This document shows, in pieces, positions 8,333 through 16,651 of a stretch of 64,000 nt of DNA. The stretch is from Streptomyces griseicoloratus (GTDB lineage Bacteria > Actinomycetota > Actinomycetes > Streptomycetales > Streptomycetaceae), in NCBI RefSeq assembly GCF_014534645.1, contig NZ_JACVQF010000235.1:62001-126000 (forward strand), written 5' to 3'. Numbering within the stretch: the stretch's first letter is position 1; each line of letters starts with the position of its first letter. The position numbers were made by a program, and so were the translations under genes. The notes under the pieces are model-generated. The model saw only the letters and a program-made list of their open reading frames with translations, was not told the DNA's origin and ran no database searches.

Positions 8333-8397
8333 ACTAAGGACGCAGGCGGCGGCACGTCAAAGCGCCGGTGGGCGCGGAAACGGACGGAACCGGGCGG

Positions 8398-8982
8398 ATG
8401 GGTCTGAACGACGAGGTGGGGCGCAGGCTGAAACGGCTGCGGCAGGACAGCGGCCTGTCCCTGTCCGAGCTCTCACGCCGCTCGGGCGTCGGCAAGGGCA
8501 CGCTCTCGGAACTCGAGACGGGCCGGCGCAATCCCACCCTGGAGACGCTCTACGCCCTGACCACCGCGCTCGGCCGCCCGCTCAGCGCCGTCCTCGACGA
8601 CCCGGCGCCCGGCGCCGCGGCGGGCGCGGGCGGGGTCTCCGGCAGCGCCGTGACCGCGGTCCTCCTGGAGCGGTACGAGGACGAGGGCGCGGCCACCGAC
8701 GTCTTCCGCGTCACCATCGCCGAGGGCGCGACCCAGGAGTCGGCCGCGCACGTCCCGCACACGACGGAGAGCCTGATGGTGCTCTCCGGAACGGCGGTCG
8801 TCGGCCTGCCGGACGCGCCGCAGACGGCCGGGCCCGGCGGCCACGCCCACTGGCCGGCCGACGTCCCGCACTTCTACAGCGCACCGGACGGCGAGGTCCA
8901 CGGCGTCCTCTTCGTCCGGTACCCGAAGAGCGCTTCCTCGAAGGGAGCCACGGCTCCCTTCGAGGCCACGGCGGGGCCGTAG
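8398..8982 (+). CDS. XRE-family regulator with C-terminal cupin
   Basis: 194 residues. Residues 4-60 are a helix-turn-helix of the XRE type (SLSELSRRSGVGKGTLSELE, then NPTLETLYALTTAL). Residues about 95-175 are a cupin fold (HVPHTTESLMVLSG and PHFYSAPDGEVHGVLF). HTH-cupin proteins usually repress or activate a neighbouring transporter or catabolic gene in response to a small ligand bound in the cupin. I start at ATG 8398, at the onset of the conserved HTH region, rather than at an upstream in-frame ATG. Its last codons overlap a perfect hairpin. Confidence 0.82.
   Translation: MGLNDEVGRRLKRLRQDSGLSLSELSRRSGVGKGTLSELETGRRNPTLETLYALTTALGRPLSAVLDDPAPGAAAGAGGVSGSAVTAVLLERYEDEGAATDVFRVTIAEGATQESAAHVPHTTESLMVLSGTAVVGLPDAPQTAGPGGHAHWPADVPHFYSAPDGEVHGVLFVRYPKSASSKGATAPFEATAGP
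8936..8965 (+). terminator. Perfect 14-bp hairpin inside the 3' end of the XRE gene
   Basis: Arms CCTCGAAGGGAGCC (8936-8949) and GGCTCCCTTCGAGG (8952-8965) with a 2-base loop, ending 17 bases before the stop codon. It lies just ahead of the next promoter and probably insulates it. Confidence 0.55.
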
Positions 8983-8994
8983 GCGCAGCCACCC

Positions 8995-9056
8995 TTGACG
9001 GTGACCCGGGGGACTCACATACTGACGGCCAAATCGATTTGGCCAAATCGATTTGG
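8995..9056 (+). promoter_or_regulatory. Promoter with two LacI-type operators for the NCS2 permease operon
   Basis: TTGACG (8995-9000) and CATACT (9018-9023) are 17 bases apart. Directly downstream, covering the transcription start, are two identical 14-bp palindromes CCAAATCGATTTGG at 9029-9042 and 9043-9056, back to back. Their central CG and AT-rich arms are typical of LacI/PurR-family sites; the LacI-family gene at 12845-13894 is the likely binder. Confidence 0.72.
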
Positions 9057-9123
9057 CTCTCCGTCCAGGGCCGGATCGCGGCTGAACTTCCGAGCGTGCC
9101 AAACGCCCGAACGGAGCCCGAAC

Positions 9124-10638
9124 GTGTCCAGTCCCCACCAGAGCCGGCCCGGCGCCGGCCAACCACCCACGCCCGGCCGCGGAGCGGCCACGCAACCCAG
9201 CGACGAACCCGCCACCCCTCCCACCGCGTCCGGCGCCCCCCGCCCGGCGCAGACGGTCGGCCCGGAGGACGGCGTCCGGCCCGGACCCCGGGACAGCGAC
9301 CGCCCCGGCGTCCACCCCGTGGACGAATCGCGTCCCCTGGGACGGATCCTGCTCTTCGGGATCCAGCACGTCCTCGTCATGGCCGCCACACCCATCTCGG
9401 CGATCTTCCTGATGAGCGCCACCCTCGGGCTGGATTCCGGCCTCACCGTCGATCTGCTCTCCGCGGCCTTCGTGCTCTCCGGCGTGGGATCGCTGATCCA
9501 GTCGCTGGGGCCCTGGAAGTTCGGGCCACGGCTGCCGTTCGTCATGCTGCCGGGCGGGGCGCCCCTCATCCTGTTCCTCGCGATCGCCGAGCAACACGGC
9601 CTGCGCACCGCCGGCGGCGCGGTGGTGCTGACGGCGGTGTTCTCCTTCCTCGTGCTGCCGGTCTTCTCGCGGCTCCTCAGGTTCTTCCCCGCCCTCGTCA
9701 TCGGCACCATGATCGTCATCGTCGGCGTCAACCTGGTGAAGGTCGGCGCGGTCCTCGTCACCGGACGCCCCGGCTCGCCCGGCTTCGCCGAACCGCTCAA
9801 CCTCGGTCTCGGCATGGCGACGATCGGCTTCACCGTCGTCTTCTACCTGCTCTTCACCGGCATCCTGCGCCAACTCGCCGTGATGCTGGGGCTGCTCGCC
9901 GGCACCGCCCTCGCCGCCGTGCTCGGCGCGGTCGACGCCGGACGCGCCGGCGGCGGTGAACTGGTCGGCCTGCCGCAGCTGATGCCCTTCGGCGCACCGG
10001 AGTTCAACCTCCTCGCCGCGCTTCCGCTGATGCTCTACGCCCTGGCCTCCATGGCCGAGGCCACCGGCCAGACCGTCATCAACGCCGAGGCCGTCGGCAA
10101 GGAGATCGACAAGCGGACCGACGTGCCGAAGACCGTCCGGGGCGACGCGCTCACCTCGCTCTTCGGCGGCTTCTTCGGCCTGCCGCTCATGGTCACCAGC
10201 GGGGAGAACATCGGCATCGTCCGGGTCACCGGCGTGCGCAGCCGGTTCGTCACCGCCGCGGCCGGTGTCGTGCTCGTCCTCATCGGCTTTCTCGCACCCG
10301 TCACCCGCGCGATCAGCGTGATCCCGTCCGCGGTCGTCGGCGGCACCGCCATGGTCGTCTTCGCCGTCATCACCGTGCTCGGCATCCAGATGCTCGGCCG
10401 CTCCGACCTCGACAAGCACACCAGCACCTTCATCTGCGCCGTCGCTCTCGCCCTGGGACTGCTGCCGATCCTCGTCCCCGGCGTGTACGGCCACTTCCCG
10501 CCGAACGTCCGCATCCTCCTCGAAAGCGGCGTCGCCGTCGGCGCGTTCGTCGCCGCCGTCCTCAACGTCCTCTTCCACCACGTCCGGCCGGGCATCGCCG
10601 CCCGTCCGACCACCGCCCGCACAGGAAGCGACCGATGA
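9124..10638 (+). CDS. NCS2-family nucleobase permease
   Basis: 504 residues from GTG 9124, with GGAG 8 bases upstream. This start lies downstream of the promoter and operators, which rules out the longer reading. The N-terminal 60 residues are Pro-rich and disordered. The remainder has about 12-14 membrane segments with uracil/xanthine permease signatures: GIQHVLVMAATPIS, PFVMLPGGAPLILFLA, SMAEATGQTVINAEAVGKEID and GGFFGLPLMVTSGENIG. Members import uracil, xanthine, uric acid or similar compounds with protons. It overlaps the amidohydrolase by ATGA and heads a three-gene operon, so a purine- or pyrimidine-like compound is the likely substrate. Confidence 0.87.
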   Translation: MSSPHQSRPGAGQPPTPGRGAATQPSDEPATPPTASGAPRPAQTVGPEDGVRPGPRDSDRPGVHPVDESRPLGRILLFGIQHVLVMAATPISAIFLMSATLGLDSGLTVDLLSAAFVLSGVGSLIQSLGPWKFGPRLPFVMLPGGAPLILFLAIAEQHGLRTAGGAVVLTAVFSFLVLPVFSRLLRFFPALVIGTMIVIVGVNLVKVGAVLVTGRPGSPGFAEPLNLGLGMATIGFTVVFYLLFTGILRQLAVMLGLLAGTALAAVLGAVDAGRAGGGELVGLPQLMPFGAPEFNLLAALPLMLYALASMAEATGQTVINAEAVGKEIDKRTDVPKTVRGDALTSLFGGFFGLPLMVTSGENIGIVRVTGVRSRFVTAAAGVVLVLIGFLAPVTRAISVIPSAVVGGTAMVVFAVITVLGIQMLGRSDLDKHTSTFICAVALALGLLPILVPGVYGHFPPNVRILLESGVAVGAFVAAVLNVLFHHVRPGIAARPTTARTGSDR

Positions 10639-12065
10639 ACCGACCCGACCGCGACCTCCTCGCCGCCACCGGCCCGCTCCTCCTCGCCCCCGACGCGGTC
10701 CTGCTGCCCGAAGGCCCCGCCGACGGCTGGGCCGTCGTGGTGGAGGGCGGCAGCTTCCAGGACGTCGGACCGGCGGACGAACTGGAGCGCAGACACCAGC
10801 AGTTGCGGGCCGTACGGCTGGCCGGTCACCTGCTGATGCCCGGCTTCGTCGACGCCCACCACCACCTCACCCAGAGCTTCGGCTCCGCGCTCGCCTTCGG
10901 GGAGCCGTCGGAGATCTTCCGCCGGGTCTGGGTTCCGCTGGAGGGCGCGCTGGACGAGGAATCGGCCTACACGGCAGCCAAACTGGCGGCCCTGGAAGCG
11001 CTGCGCGGAGGATTCACCACCGTCGCCGACGCAGGCACACGCGCGGACGTCGACGTCGAGGTGATCGCCTCGGCAGCGCGCGACGCCGGGATCCGCTGCG
11101 TCCTCGGACTCGTCTGCAACGACGCGGACGGCACGGACGACCGGGCCGACGCGACCCCGGGCGCCGCCGTCCTCGACCACGCCGAGAAGCACCTCGCCCG
11201 TTACACCGGCGATCCGCTCGTCCACCCGTCCCTCGCCGTCTCCATCCCCGAGGCGGCCACCGAACGGACCCTGCACGCCACCGCCCGCCTGGGCGCCGAA
11301 GCCGGGGCCGTCGTCCAGATCCACGTCAACGAGCACCTCGCCGGCGTCGAACGCTCCCTGGTGCGACACGGCCTGCGCCCCCTCGAACACCTGCACAACG
11401 TCGGCGCGCTCGGCCCGCAGCTGCTCGCCGCACACGCCACGCTCCTCACGCCGCACGAGCTGACCCTGCTCGCCGACACGGGAACCGCCGTCAGCTACAA
11501 CCCCGTCGCCAGCGCGTGGAAGGGCAACGCGGTCGCGCCGGCGACCGCCATGGCCGAGCGCGGCATCCGCTTCGGGCTCGGCACCGACGGCACCCGTGGC
11601 GACGGCTTCCGGCTCGCGGAGGCAGCCGAGTTCGCCCAGCGACTGGCGTACGGACTGGCCGCCGGCGACTCCTCGTGCGGTGCCGGCTGGACCTGGCTGG
11701 AGCACGCCACCCGCCGCGGCGCGGACGCCGTCGGGCTCGGCGCCCGCACCGGCACCATCGCCCGGGGCATGGCGGCCGATTTCCTCCTCGTCGACACCGA
11801 CACCCCGGAACTCGCGCTCAGCCGGGATCTGCCCTGGGAACTCGTACGGCGCGGCAACCGGGACCAGATCACGGCCGTCTTCGTCGCCGGTCGCCTGCGC
11901 ATGTGGCGGGGCCGGCCGACCGACTGGGACGGGCCCGCGCTGGTACGACGCGCGGCCGAACTGGCCCGTGCCGCCGTCGGCAGGGCGGACATCACCCGGG
12001 TGCACCCCACGTCGACCGCGGCGCGGGCCCTGCACCGGGCACGGATGGGGAGCACGGCGCAGTGA
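10635..12065 (+). CDS. Amidohydrolase, nucleobase/s-triazine deaminase-like
   Basis: 476 residues, typical for the AtzA/TrzN/guanine-deaminase branch of the amidohydrolase superfamily. Metal and catalytic motifs are present in order: FVDAHHHLTQ around residue 75, QIHVNEH around 232, AAHAT around 262 and GTDGTRGDG around 315. The enzyme probably hydrolytically deaminates a ring compound delivered by the permease it overlaps. An 8-oxoguanine, isocytosine or chloro-aromatic substrate are alternatives. It ends with a GTGA overlap into the TSUP gene. Confidence 0.82.
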   Translation: MNRPDRDLLAATGPLLLAPDAVLLPEGPADGWAVVVEGGSFQDVGPADELERRHQQLRAVRLAGHLLMPGFVDAHHHLTQSFGSALAFGEPSEIFRRVWVPLEGALDEESAYTAAKLAALEALRGGFTTVADAGTRADVDVEVIASAARDAGIRCVLGLVCNDADGTDDRADATPGAAVLDHAEKHLARYTGDPLVHPSLAVSIPEAATERTLHATARLGAEAGAVVQIHVNEHLAGVERSLVRHGLRPLEHLHNVGALGPQLLAAHATLLTPHELTLLADTGTAVSYNPVASAWKGNAVAPATAMAERGIRFGLGTDGTRGDGFRLAEAAEFAQRLAYGLAAGDSSCGAGWTWLEHATRRGADAVGLGARTGTIARGMAADFLLVDTDTPELALSRDLPWELVRRGNRDQITAVFVAGRLRMWRGRPTDWDGPALVRRAAELARAAVGRADITRVHPTSTAARALHRARMGSTAQ

Positions 12066-12772
12066 CGTTGCAGATGCTGGCGGTCCTCGCCGTCACCGTG
12101 GCCGTGGCCGCGTTCGTCCAGGGCAGCAGCGGGCTCGGCTTCGCGCTGATCGTCGCACCCGTGGCCGGGATCCTCGACCCCCACCTGGTGCCGGTCTTCG
12201 TCCTGGCGTCGATGATCCCGCTCAACCTGTACGTCGCCTGGCGCGAACGCACCTCACTGGACCTGCGCGGCGCGGGCTGGATCACCGGGGCGCGGCTCGC
12301 CGCCACCCCGGCCGGGCTGGCGCTGCTCTGGCTGATCCCGGAACGCAGCCTCGGGGTGTTCGTGGGCGCCGCCACCGTGCTCGCGGCCGTCGTGAGCCTG
12401 GCCGCGCCCGCCTTCACGCCGGGCCGGGCCGCCTACGTCGGCGCGGGCGCGGTGACCGGTCTGACGGAGACCGCCACCGGCGTCGGCGGACCTCCACTGG
12501 CACTCGTCTACCAGCACCGCCCGCCCGCCGAGCTGCGCTCCACCGTCGCCGCCTGCTTCCTCGTCGGCGAGGTCGCCTCCCTGGCACTGCTGTTCGCCAC
12601 GGGGAAGGCACAGGCCGCGGAGCTGGGCCAAGCGGTCGCGCTGCTGCCGGCGATCGCCGCCGGCGCGTGGCTCAGCCGCCTGGTGCACCAGCGCCTGGAC
12701 GCCGGCCGGATGCGCCTGTTCGTGCTGGTCTTCGCACTGGCCTCCGGGCTGGTTCTGATCCTGGGCTTCTGA
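12062..12772 (+). CDS. TSUP-family membrane exporter/permease
   Basis: 236 residues from a GTG overlapping the amidohydrolase stop. The protein is almost wholly hydrophobic with about 7-8 membrane segments. Features are FVQGSSGLGFALIVAPV near the start and TGLTETATGVGGPPLALVY in the middle, the repeated G-x-G-G-x-P signature of the TauE/SafE (TSUP) family. Members move sulfite, sulfonates or organic acids. As the third operon gene it may import or export the substrate or an end product of the amidohydrolase route. Confidence 0.82.
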   Translation: MTLQMLAVLAVTVAVAAFVQGSSGLGFALIVAPVAGILDPHLVPVFVLASMIPLNLYVAWRERTSLDLRGAGWITGARLAATPAGLALLWLIPERSLGVFVGAATVLAAVVSLAAPAFTPGRAAYVGAGAVTGLTETATGVGGPPLALVYQHRPPAELRSTVAACFLVGEVASLALLFATGKAQAAELGQAVALLPAIAAGAWLSRLVHQRLDAGRMRLFVLVFALASGLVLILGF

Positions 12773-12844
12773 TCCGGGGGCCCTGCCGCCGGGGTCGTGG
12801 TGCTCGGGTTCTGCCGCCGGGCTTCTGCCGACGGCGGCCCGGGC

Positions 12845-13894
12845 TCACATCCGGGCCGTCCGCGCCGTCCGCAGCGACGACGCCCGGGCGATCACCCTCG
12901 GCTCCGGGGGCACCGCCACCGATGGCGTGCCGGTGTCCCCGCGCAGCCGTCCCAGCAGCAGCTCCACCGCGTCCGAGGCGGCCCGGTCCAGATGCAGGTC
13001 GACGGCGGTCAGCGGCGGCTCGCAGGTGCGGGCGCGCAGGCCGTCGTAGCGGGTGACGACCATGACGTCGTCCGGTACGGCCCGCCCGCGGTCCCGGATC
13101 GCCCGGACGGCGCCCACCGCGAAGGCGTCCACCAACGCGCACACGGCGTCCACCTCGGGATGCTCGGCGAGCAGCTCGGCGCACCTCTCGTACCCCGCCT
13201 GCTCACCGCCCGACTCCGGCACCCTGACCACGATCGGCGTCCAGCCGTACTCCTTTGCCAGGCGCTCGTAGGCGGCGACCGCGTCGACGGAGGAGTGCCG
13301 AGAACCGGCCCCCACGATCAGCGCCGGCCGTACGGCACCCTGCTCGTGCAGGTGCCTGAGCAGCAGTTCCGCTACCAGGCCGCCGCGCAGGTCGACGTAC
13401 GGGACGTCCTCGCCGGGCGAGACCGGCCTGCCGAGTGTCACGTACGGCAGCCCCCGCTCGCGCAGCTGGGCCGCCGCCGCGTCGTCGACGTCCGGCTCCA
13501 CCACGATGGCCCCGTCGATGTCCACCGAGTACAGAGCCGAACCCGACTGCACGGGCGGCACGAGCACGAGCGCGTAGTCGTGCAGCAGGGCGCTCTCCGC
13601 GGCTGCCGCCGCGACCTCCATGTAGAACCCGAGCCGCGACGGCCCGCCCGCCACCGCGAACGGCATGGAGGAAGCCAGCGCGATGGCCTTCGCCTGCCCG
13701 CGCCGCAGCCGCTGGGCCCGGAGATTGGGGCGGTAGCCGAGTTCCGTCGCTACCCGCCTGACGCGCTCCCGCGTGCGAGGATCGACCTTGCCGAGCCCGT
13801 TGAGGGCATGCGACACGGTCGTACGCGAGACCCCGGCGGCACGCGCGACGTCCGCGATCGTCGGCGGCCTCGGGCCGGGGGCGGAGGTAACCAT
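12845..13894 (-). CDS. LacI-family transcriptional regulator
   Basis: 349 residues from ATG 13894, with AGGAG 11 bases upstream. The N-terminal HTH is TIADVARAAGVSRTTVSHALN, followed by the hinge RPNLRAQRLRRG. The ligand-binding domain spans about 65-340, with DGAIVVEPD and DVMVVTRYDGL. It is convergent with the NCS2-amidohydrolase-TSUP operon, and two LacI-type palindromes cover that operon's promoter, so it most likely represses the operon until a nucleobase-type inducer binds. Confidence 0.87.
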   Translation of the reverse strand: MVTSAPGPRPPTIADVARAAGVSRTTVSHALNGLGKVDPRTRERVRRVATELGYRPNLRAQRLRRGQAKAIALASSMPFAVAGGPSRLGFYMEVAAAAAESALLHDYALVLVPPVQSGSALYSVDIDGAIVVEPDVDDAAAAQLRERGLPYVTLGRPVSPGEDVPYVDLRGGLVAELLLRHLHEQGAVRPALIVGAGSRHSSVDAVAAYERLAKEYGWTPIVVRVPESGGEQAGYERCAELLAEHPEVDAVCALVDAFAVGAVRAIRDRGRAVPDDVMVVTRYDGLRARTCEPPLTAVDLHLDRAASDAVELLLGRLRGDTGTPSVAVPPEPRVIARASSLRTARTARM

Positions 13895-14191
13895 CTGGGC
13901 GGACACTCCTCGCTGGCGGGAACGGCTTGTGCGACCATCTTCGCCGACCTGTCGGCGGGTGGGCGCGGCCCGGGGCCGGAAGCGGTCCCGGCCGGCGGTC
14001 GTGTGCGCCACCCACGTCGATGCGCAACCGGCTCTCAGCAGGTGTCATTCGTCCGTCACGCCGCTGAATCCCGAGCGGCGTGGGCCGCTTCGGGCGCGAC
14101 TCGGCTGCCCAGCCTGACCGCGGACCAGAACCTCTGCGAACGCCGAAAGCCGAACGCTGTGGCGCGGAACCGGAAGTCTTCCCGGTGCGCG
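13895..14191. other. Intergenic region without a supported gene
   Basis: 297 bases between the starts/ends of two minus-strand regulators. No reading frame with a ribosome site and plausible protein composition is seen, and no strong hairpin. Confidence 0.5.
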
Positions 14192-14866
14192 TCAGTGCCC
14201 GCTCTCCCGCCGGTTCCCGCTCGGGCCGGTTCGGCGGAGGCGGTCCGTGTGGCGGGTCAGGGTGTCGACGCGGTCGGCCAGGTCGGAGTGTGCCGCCGTG
14301 AGGTGGTCGCGGGCGTCCGTCAGGGGGCCGATGAGGTGGGCGGCGTCGTCGCTGCCCAGTGCCCGCACGAGGGAGGCGCGGGGTCCGGACGGCAGGTCGG
14401 CGAGGGCACTGATCTCTCCGGCGAGCCTGCGCAGGTCGGCGGCGTTGCCCCGGGCCCAGGAGGTGACGGCGCGGTCGGCGGCGCGGCGGTCCCGGGTGGC
14501 CCGTACCCGCTGTTCGCCGGTCGTGCCGGGAGGGCCCGGACGCAGCCGCAGATAGCGGCGCTCGGCGGCCTGCCGGCTGGCCACGCCCAGGGGGTGCGCG
14601 AGGTCGGCCCAGCTGGCGCCGGCCTCACGGGCGGTTTCGATCAGTCCGCTCTCCCAGCCGGCGAGCTGGTCACGCAGTCTGCGCAGCAGCAGGAGGGCGG
14701 CCAGTGCGTCCTCGGAGCCGACCTCGGCACCCGCCTGGGTCCCCGGCTGCTGCCCGGACTGCGGTGCCTGTGCGGTGCGGACGGCGTCCTCGATCGCCGT
14801 CAGTGCCGCCCGGGCGGCGAAGAAGGACGCGGGCCGGGAACCGGATTCCTGCTGGTCTGCGGTCAT
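14192..14866 (-). CDS. rheA: RheA-like repressor of hsp18
   Basis: 224 residues, with the length and divergent position of RheA (orfY) of Streptomyces albus, the heat-sensing repressor of hsp18. The first 60 residues are helical. [33 protein letters not shown] (in part: [20 protein letters not shown]) is the DNA-binding helix-turn-helix. The rest is helical with [17 protein letters not shown] near the end. GGAGGTGA precedes the ATG. The known RheA target TGTCATC-N5-GATGACA lies exactly between this gene and hsp18. Identification rests on context plus the operator. Confidence 0.82.
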   Translation of the reverse strand: MTADQQESGSRPASFFAARAALTAIEDAVRTAQAPQSGQQPGTQAGAEVGSEDALAALLLLRRLRDQLAGWESGLIETAREAGASWADLAHPLGVASRQAAERRYLRLRPGPPGTTGEQRVRATRDRRAADRAVTSWARGNAADLRRLAGEISALADLPSGPRASLVRALGSDDAAHLIGPLTDARDHLTAAHSDLADRVDTLTRHTDRLRRTGPSGNRRESGH

Positions 14867-14912
14867 GGGTCACCTCCGCTTCGTTGCGTCACTCTATGGA
14901 CGACAACAGGAC

Positions 14913-14941
14913 TTGTCATCGATGCGATGACATGCTACAGA
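14913..14941 (+). promoter_or_regulatory. hsp18 promoter with RheA operator
   Basis: TTGTCA (14913-14918) and TACAGA (14936-14941) are 17 bases apart. The dyad TGTCATCGATGCGATGACA (14914-14932) fills the spacer, so bound repressor would block RNA polymerase. It matches the TGTCATC-N5-GATGACA site described for RheA. Confidence 0.8.
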
Positions 14942-14994
14942 AATTGGTGAAGCAGCGCATGAGCAGGGACTGCCTGAAGTGGAGGTGTTTCACA

Positions 14995-15429
14995 ATGCTG
15001 ATGCGCACCGATCCCTTCCGTGAGCTGGACCGGATCACTCAGCAACTCCTCGGCACGTCGGGCACCTGGTCGCGGCCCTCGGCGATGCCCATGGACGCCT
15101 ACCGCCAGGGTGACGAGTACGTGATGGCCCTCGACCTGCCCGGTGTCGACCCGGACGCGATCGACATCGACGTCGAGCGGAACATGCTCACCGTCAGGGC
15201 GGAACGCCGCCCGGTCACCAAGAGCGACGACGTCCAGATGGAACTGTCGGAGCGCCCTCTGGGTGTCTTCTCGCGCCAGGTGATGCTGGCCGACACCCTC
15301 GACACCGAGCACATCAAGGCGGACTACGACGCCGGCGTGCTCACCGTGCGGATCCCGATCGCCGAGCGTGCCAAGCCCCGCAAGATCTCCATCGGCAGGG
15401 GCTCGACGCGCAAGGAGATCTCCGGCTGA
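14995..15429 (+). CDS. hsp18: Small heat-shock protein Hsp18 (Hsp20/alpha-crystallin family)
   Basis: 144 residues, ATG 14995 with GGAGG 9 bases upstream. The alpha-crystallin domain covers about 30-130: [43 protein letters not shown] and the closing [12 protein letters not shown] with the IPI/IxI-type motif. It is an ATP-independent holdase that binds unfolding proteins in the cytoplasm under heat stress. The two DUF2267 genes follow on the same strand at 109 and 66 bases, perhaps as a stress operon. Confidence 0.93.
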   Translation: MLMRTDPFRELDRITQQLLGTSGTWSRPSAMPMDAYRQGDEYVMALDLPGVDPDAIDIDVERNMLTVRAERRPVTKSDDVQMELSERPLGVFSRQVMLADTLDTEHIKADYDAGVLTVRIPIAERAKPRKISIGRGSTRKEISG

Positions 15430-15538
15430 GGCACAACCCTCGTCCCGCGGGGCAGGAGACGGGCCGGCCGGTCCGTCCCGGATCGCCGTGCTCCACCCCT
15501 GCGGGGCGACGCACCGACGAGTGGAAGGAGGACGTGTG

Positions 15539-15964
15539 GTGGCCATGCTGCGCGAGGCGTTCCTCGACCAGGTGCAGGAACGCGGCGAGTACCCGACGCG
15601 TTCCGAGGCGGACCGGGCGGCACGCGCCGTCCTGGCGCTGCTGGGCGCCCACCTCGTCGGCGAGGTACGGGCCGAACTGGCCGCACGGCTCCCGGAAACC
15701 TTCGCCCTGATCCTCCTCAACCCGCTGCAGGCCGCCGAACCGCTCTCCGCGGAGCGGTTCGTGCGGGCCACCGCCGCGTGGATCGAAGGAGCGACCGAAC
15801 AGACCGCGGCCTGGGACGTCGGCGCCGTGCTCAGCGTGACCGCCGATGCGGCGGGTGACGAGCTGACACGCGGCATCCTGCTCCAGCTCCCGCCGGGCTA
15901 CGACATGCTCTTCGGCCGCCCCCAGGACACCGCAGACCCCGAGTACAGCCCTCAGCGCCGGTGA
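15539..15964 (+). CDS. DUF2267 protein
   Basis: 141 residues from GTG 15539, 7 bases after AAGGAGG; ATG 15545 is the alternative. The protein is one DUF2267 domain: FLDQVQERGEYPTRSEADRA, ARAVLALLGAHL and AARLPETFALILL, ending with LLQLPPGYDMLFG. DUF2267 proteins are small helical cytoplasmic proteins of unknown function, often near stress and gas-vesicle-type genes. It is a diverged paralogue of the next gene. Confidence 0.8.
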   Translation: MAMLREAFLDQVQERGEYPTRSEADRAARAVLALLGAHLVGEVRAELAARLPETFALILLNPLQAAEPLSAERFVRATAAWIEGATEQTAAWDVGAVLSVTADAAGDELTRGILLQLPPGYDMLFGRPQDTADPEYSPQRR

Positions 15965-16030
15965 CGTGCCGAACCGTCACCGGCCCCGGGGCACAACACC
16001 ATCCGTTCGCGAGAAAGGCGTCACCGCTCG

Positions 16031-16471
16031 ATGCAGCCCATGACGGTCCCCACGACGATCGCCACGCCGACCATGACGTTCGCCCGGATGCTGGAACAGG
16101 TCCGCCACGACGGTGCCTACCCCAGCCGGGAACGGGCCGAGGAAGTCGTCACCGCCGTCCTGGCCGCGCTCGGCCGCCGGCTCGCCGGGGACGAACGCGT
16201 CGACCTCGCCGCCCGCCTTCCCAGGGAGGCCGCGCAGGTCTTCGTCGCCTCGATCCCCGACCCCGAGCCGCTGACCGGCTGGGCCTTCGTCAAGGACCTC
16301 GCCTCCCGCACCGGCGGCAGCCTCGCCACCACACGCTGGGACGTCGGCTCCGTCCTCGGCGTCGTCGCCGAACTCGCCGGAGAGCCCCTGCTCGACCGTA
16401 TCCTCGCCCAGCTCCCCACCGGCTACGCGATCCTCTTCGGCCGCGCGGAGCTCACCCAGGCAGCCGCCTGA
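16031..16471 (+). CDS. DUF2267 protein, second copy
   Basis: 146 residues. After a Thr-rich lead of 15 residues the domain matches the preceding gene part by part: MLEQVRHDGAYPSRERAEE, VLAALGRRLAG, LAARLPREAAQVFVA and ILAQLPTGYAILFG. A likely tandem duplication, 66 bases downstream. Function unknown; placement after hsp18 suggests stress-related expression. Confidence 0.8.
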   Translation: MQPMTVPTTIATPTMTFARMLEQVRHDGAYPSRERAEEVVTAVLAALGRRLAGDERVDLAARLPREAAQVFVASIPDPEPLTGWAFVKDLASRTGGSLATTRWDVGSVLGVVAELAGEPLLDRILAQLPTGYAILFGRAELTQAAA

Positions 16472-16573
16472 CGCGTCGGTCGCGCCCCGGCGCCGGGTCG
16501 CGCGTGGATCCGGCGCTGCTCGAGGAATCGTGGCATCGAGTGACACGCGTAACGCGCCGGATATCCGGACCTC

Positions 16574-16602
16574 TTGACTCCGTAACGCGGGGAGTGGATC
16601 GT
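16574..16602 (+). promoter_or_regulatory. Predicted promoter of the M20 amidohydrolase gene
   Basis: TTGACT (16574-16579), 17 bases, then GATCGT (16597-16602). About 43 bases of leader precede the GTG at 16652. Confidence 0.4.
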
Positions 16603-16651
16603 ACCCGGGCACCACCTCTACGTGTACACACCAATCGAGCCGGAGGCGCCC

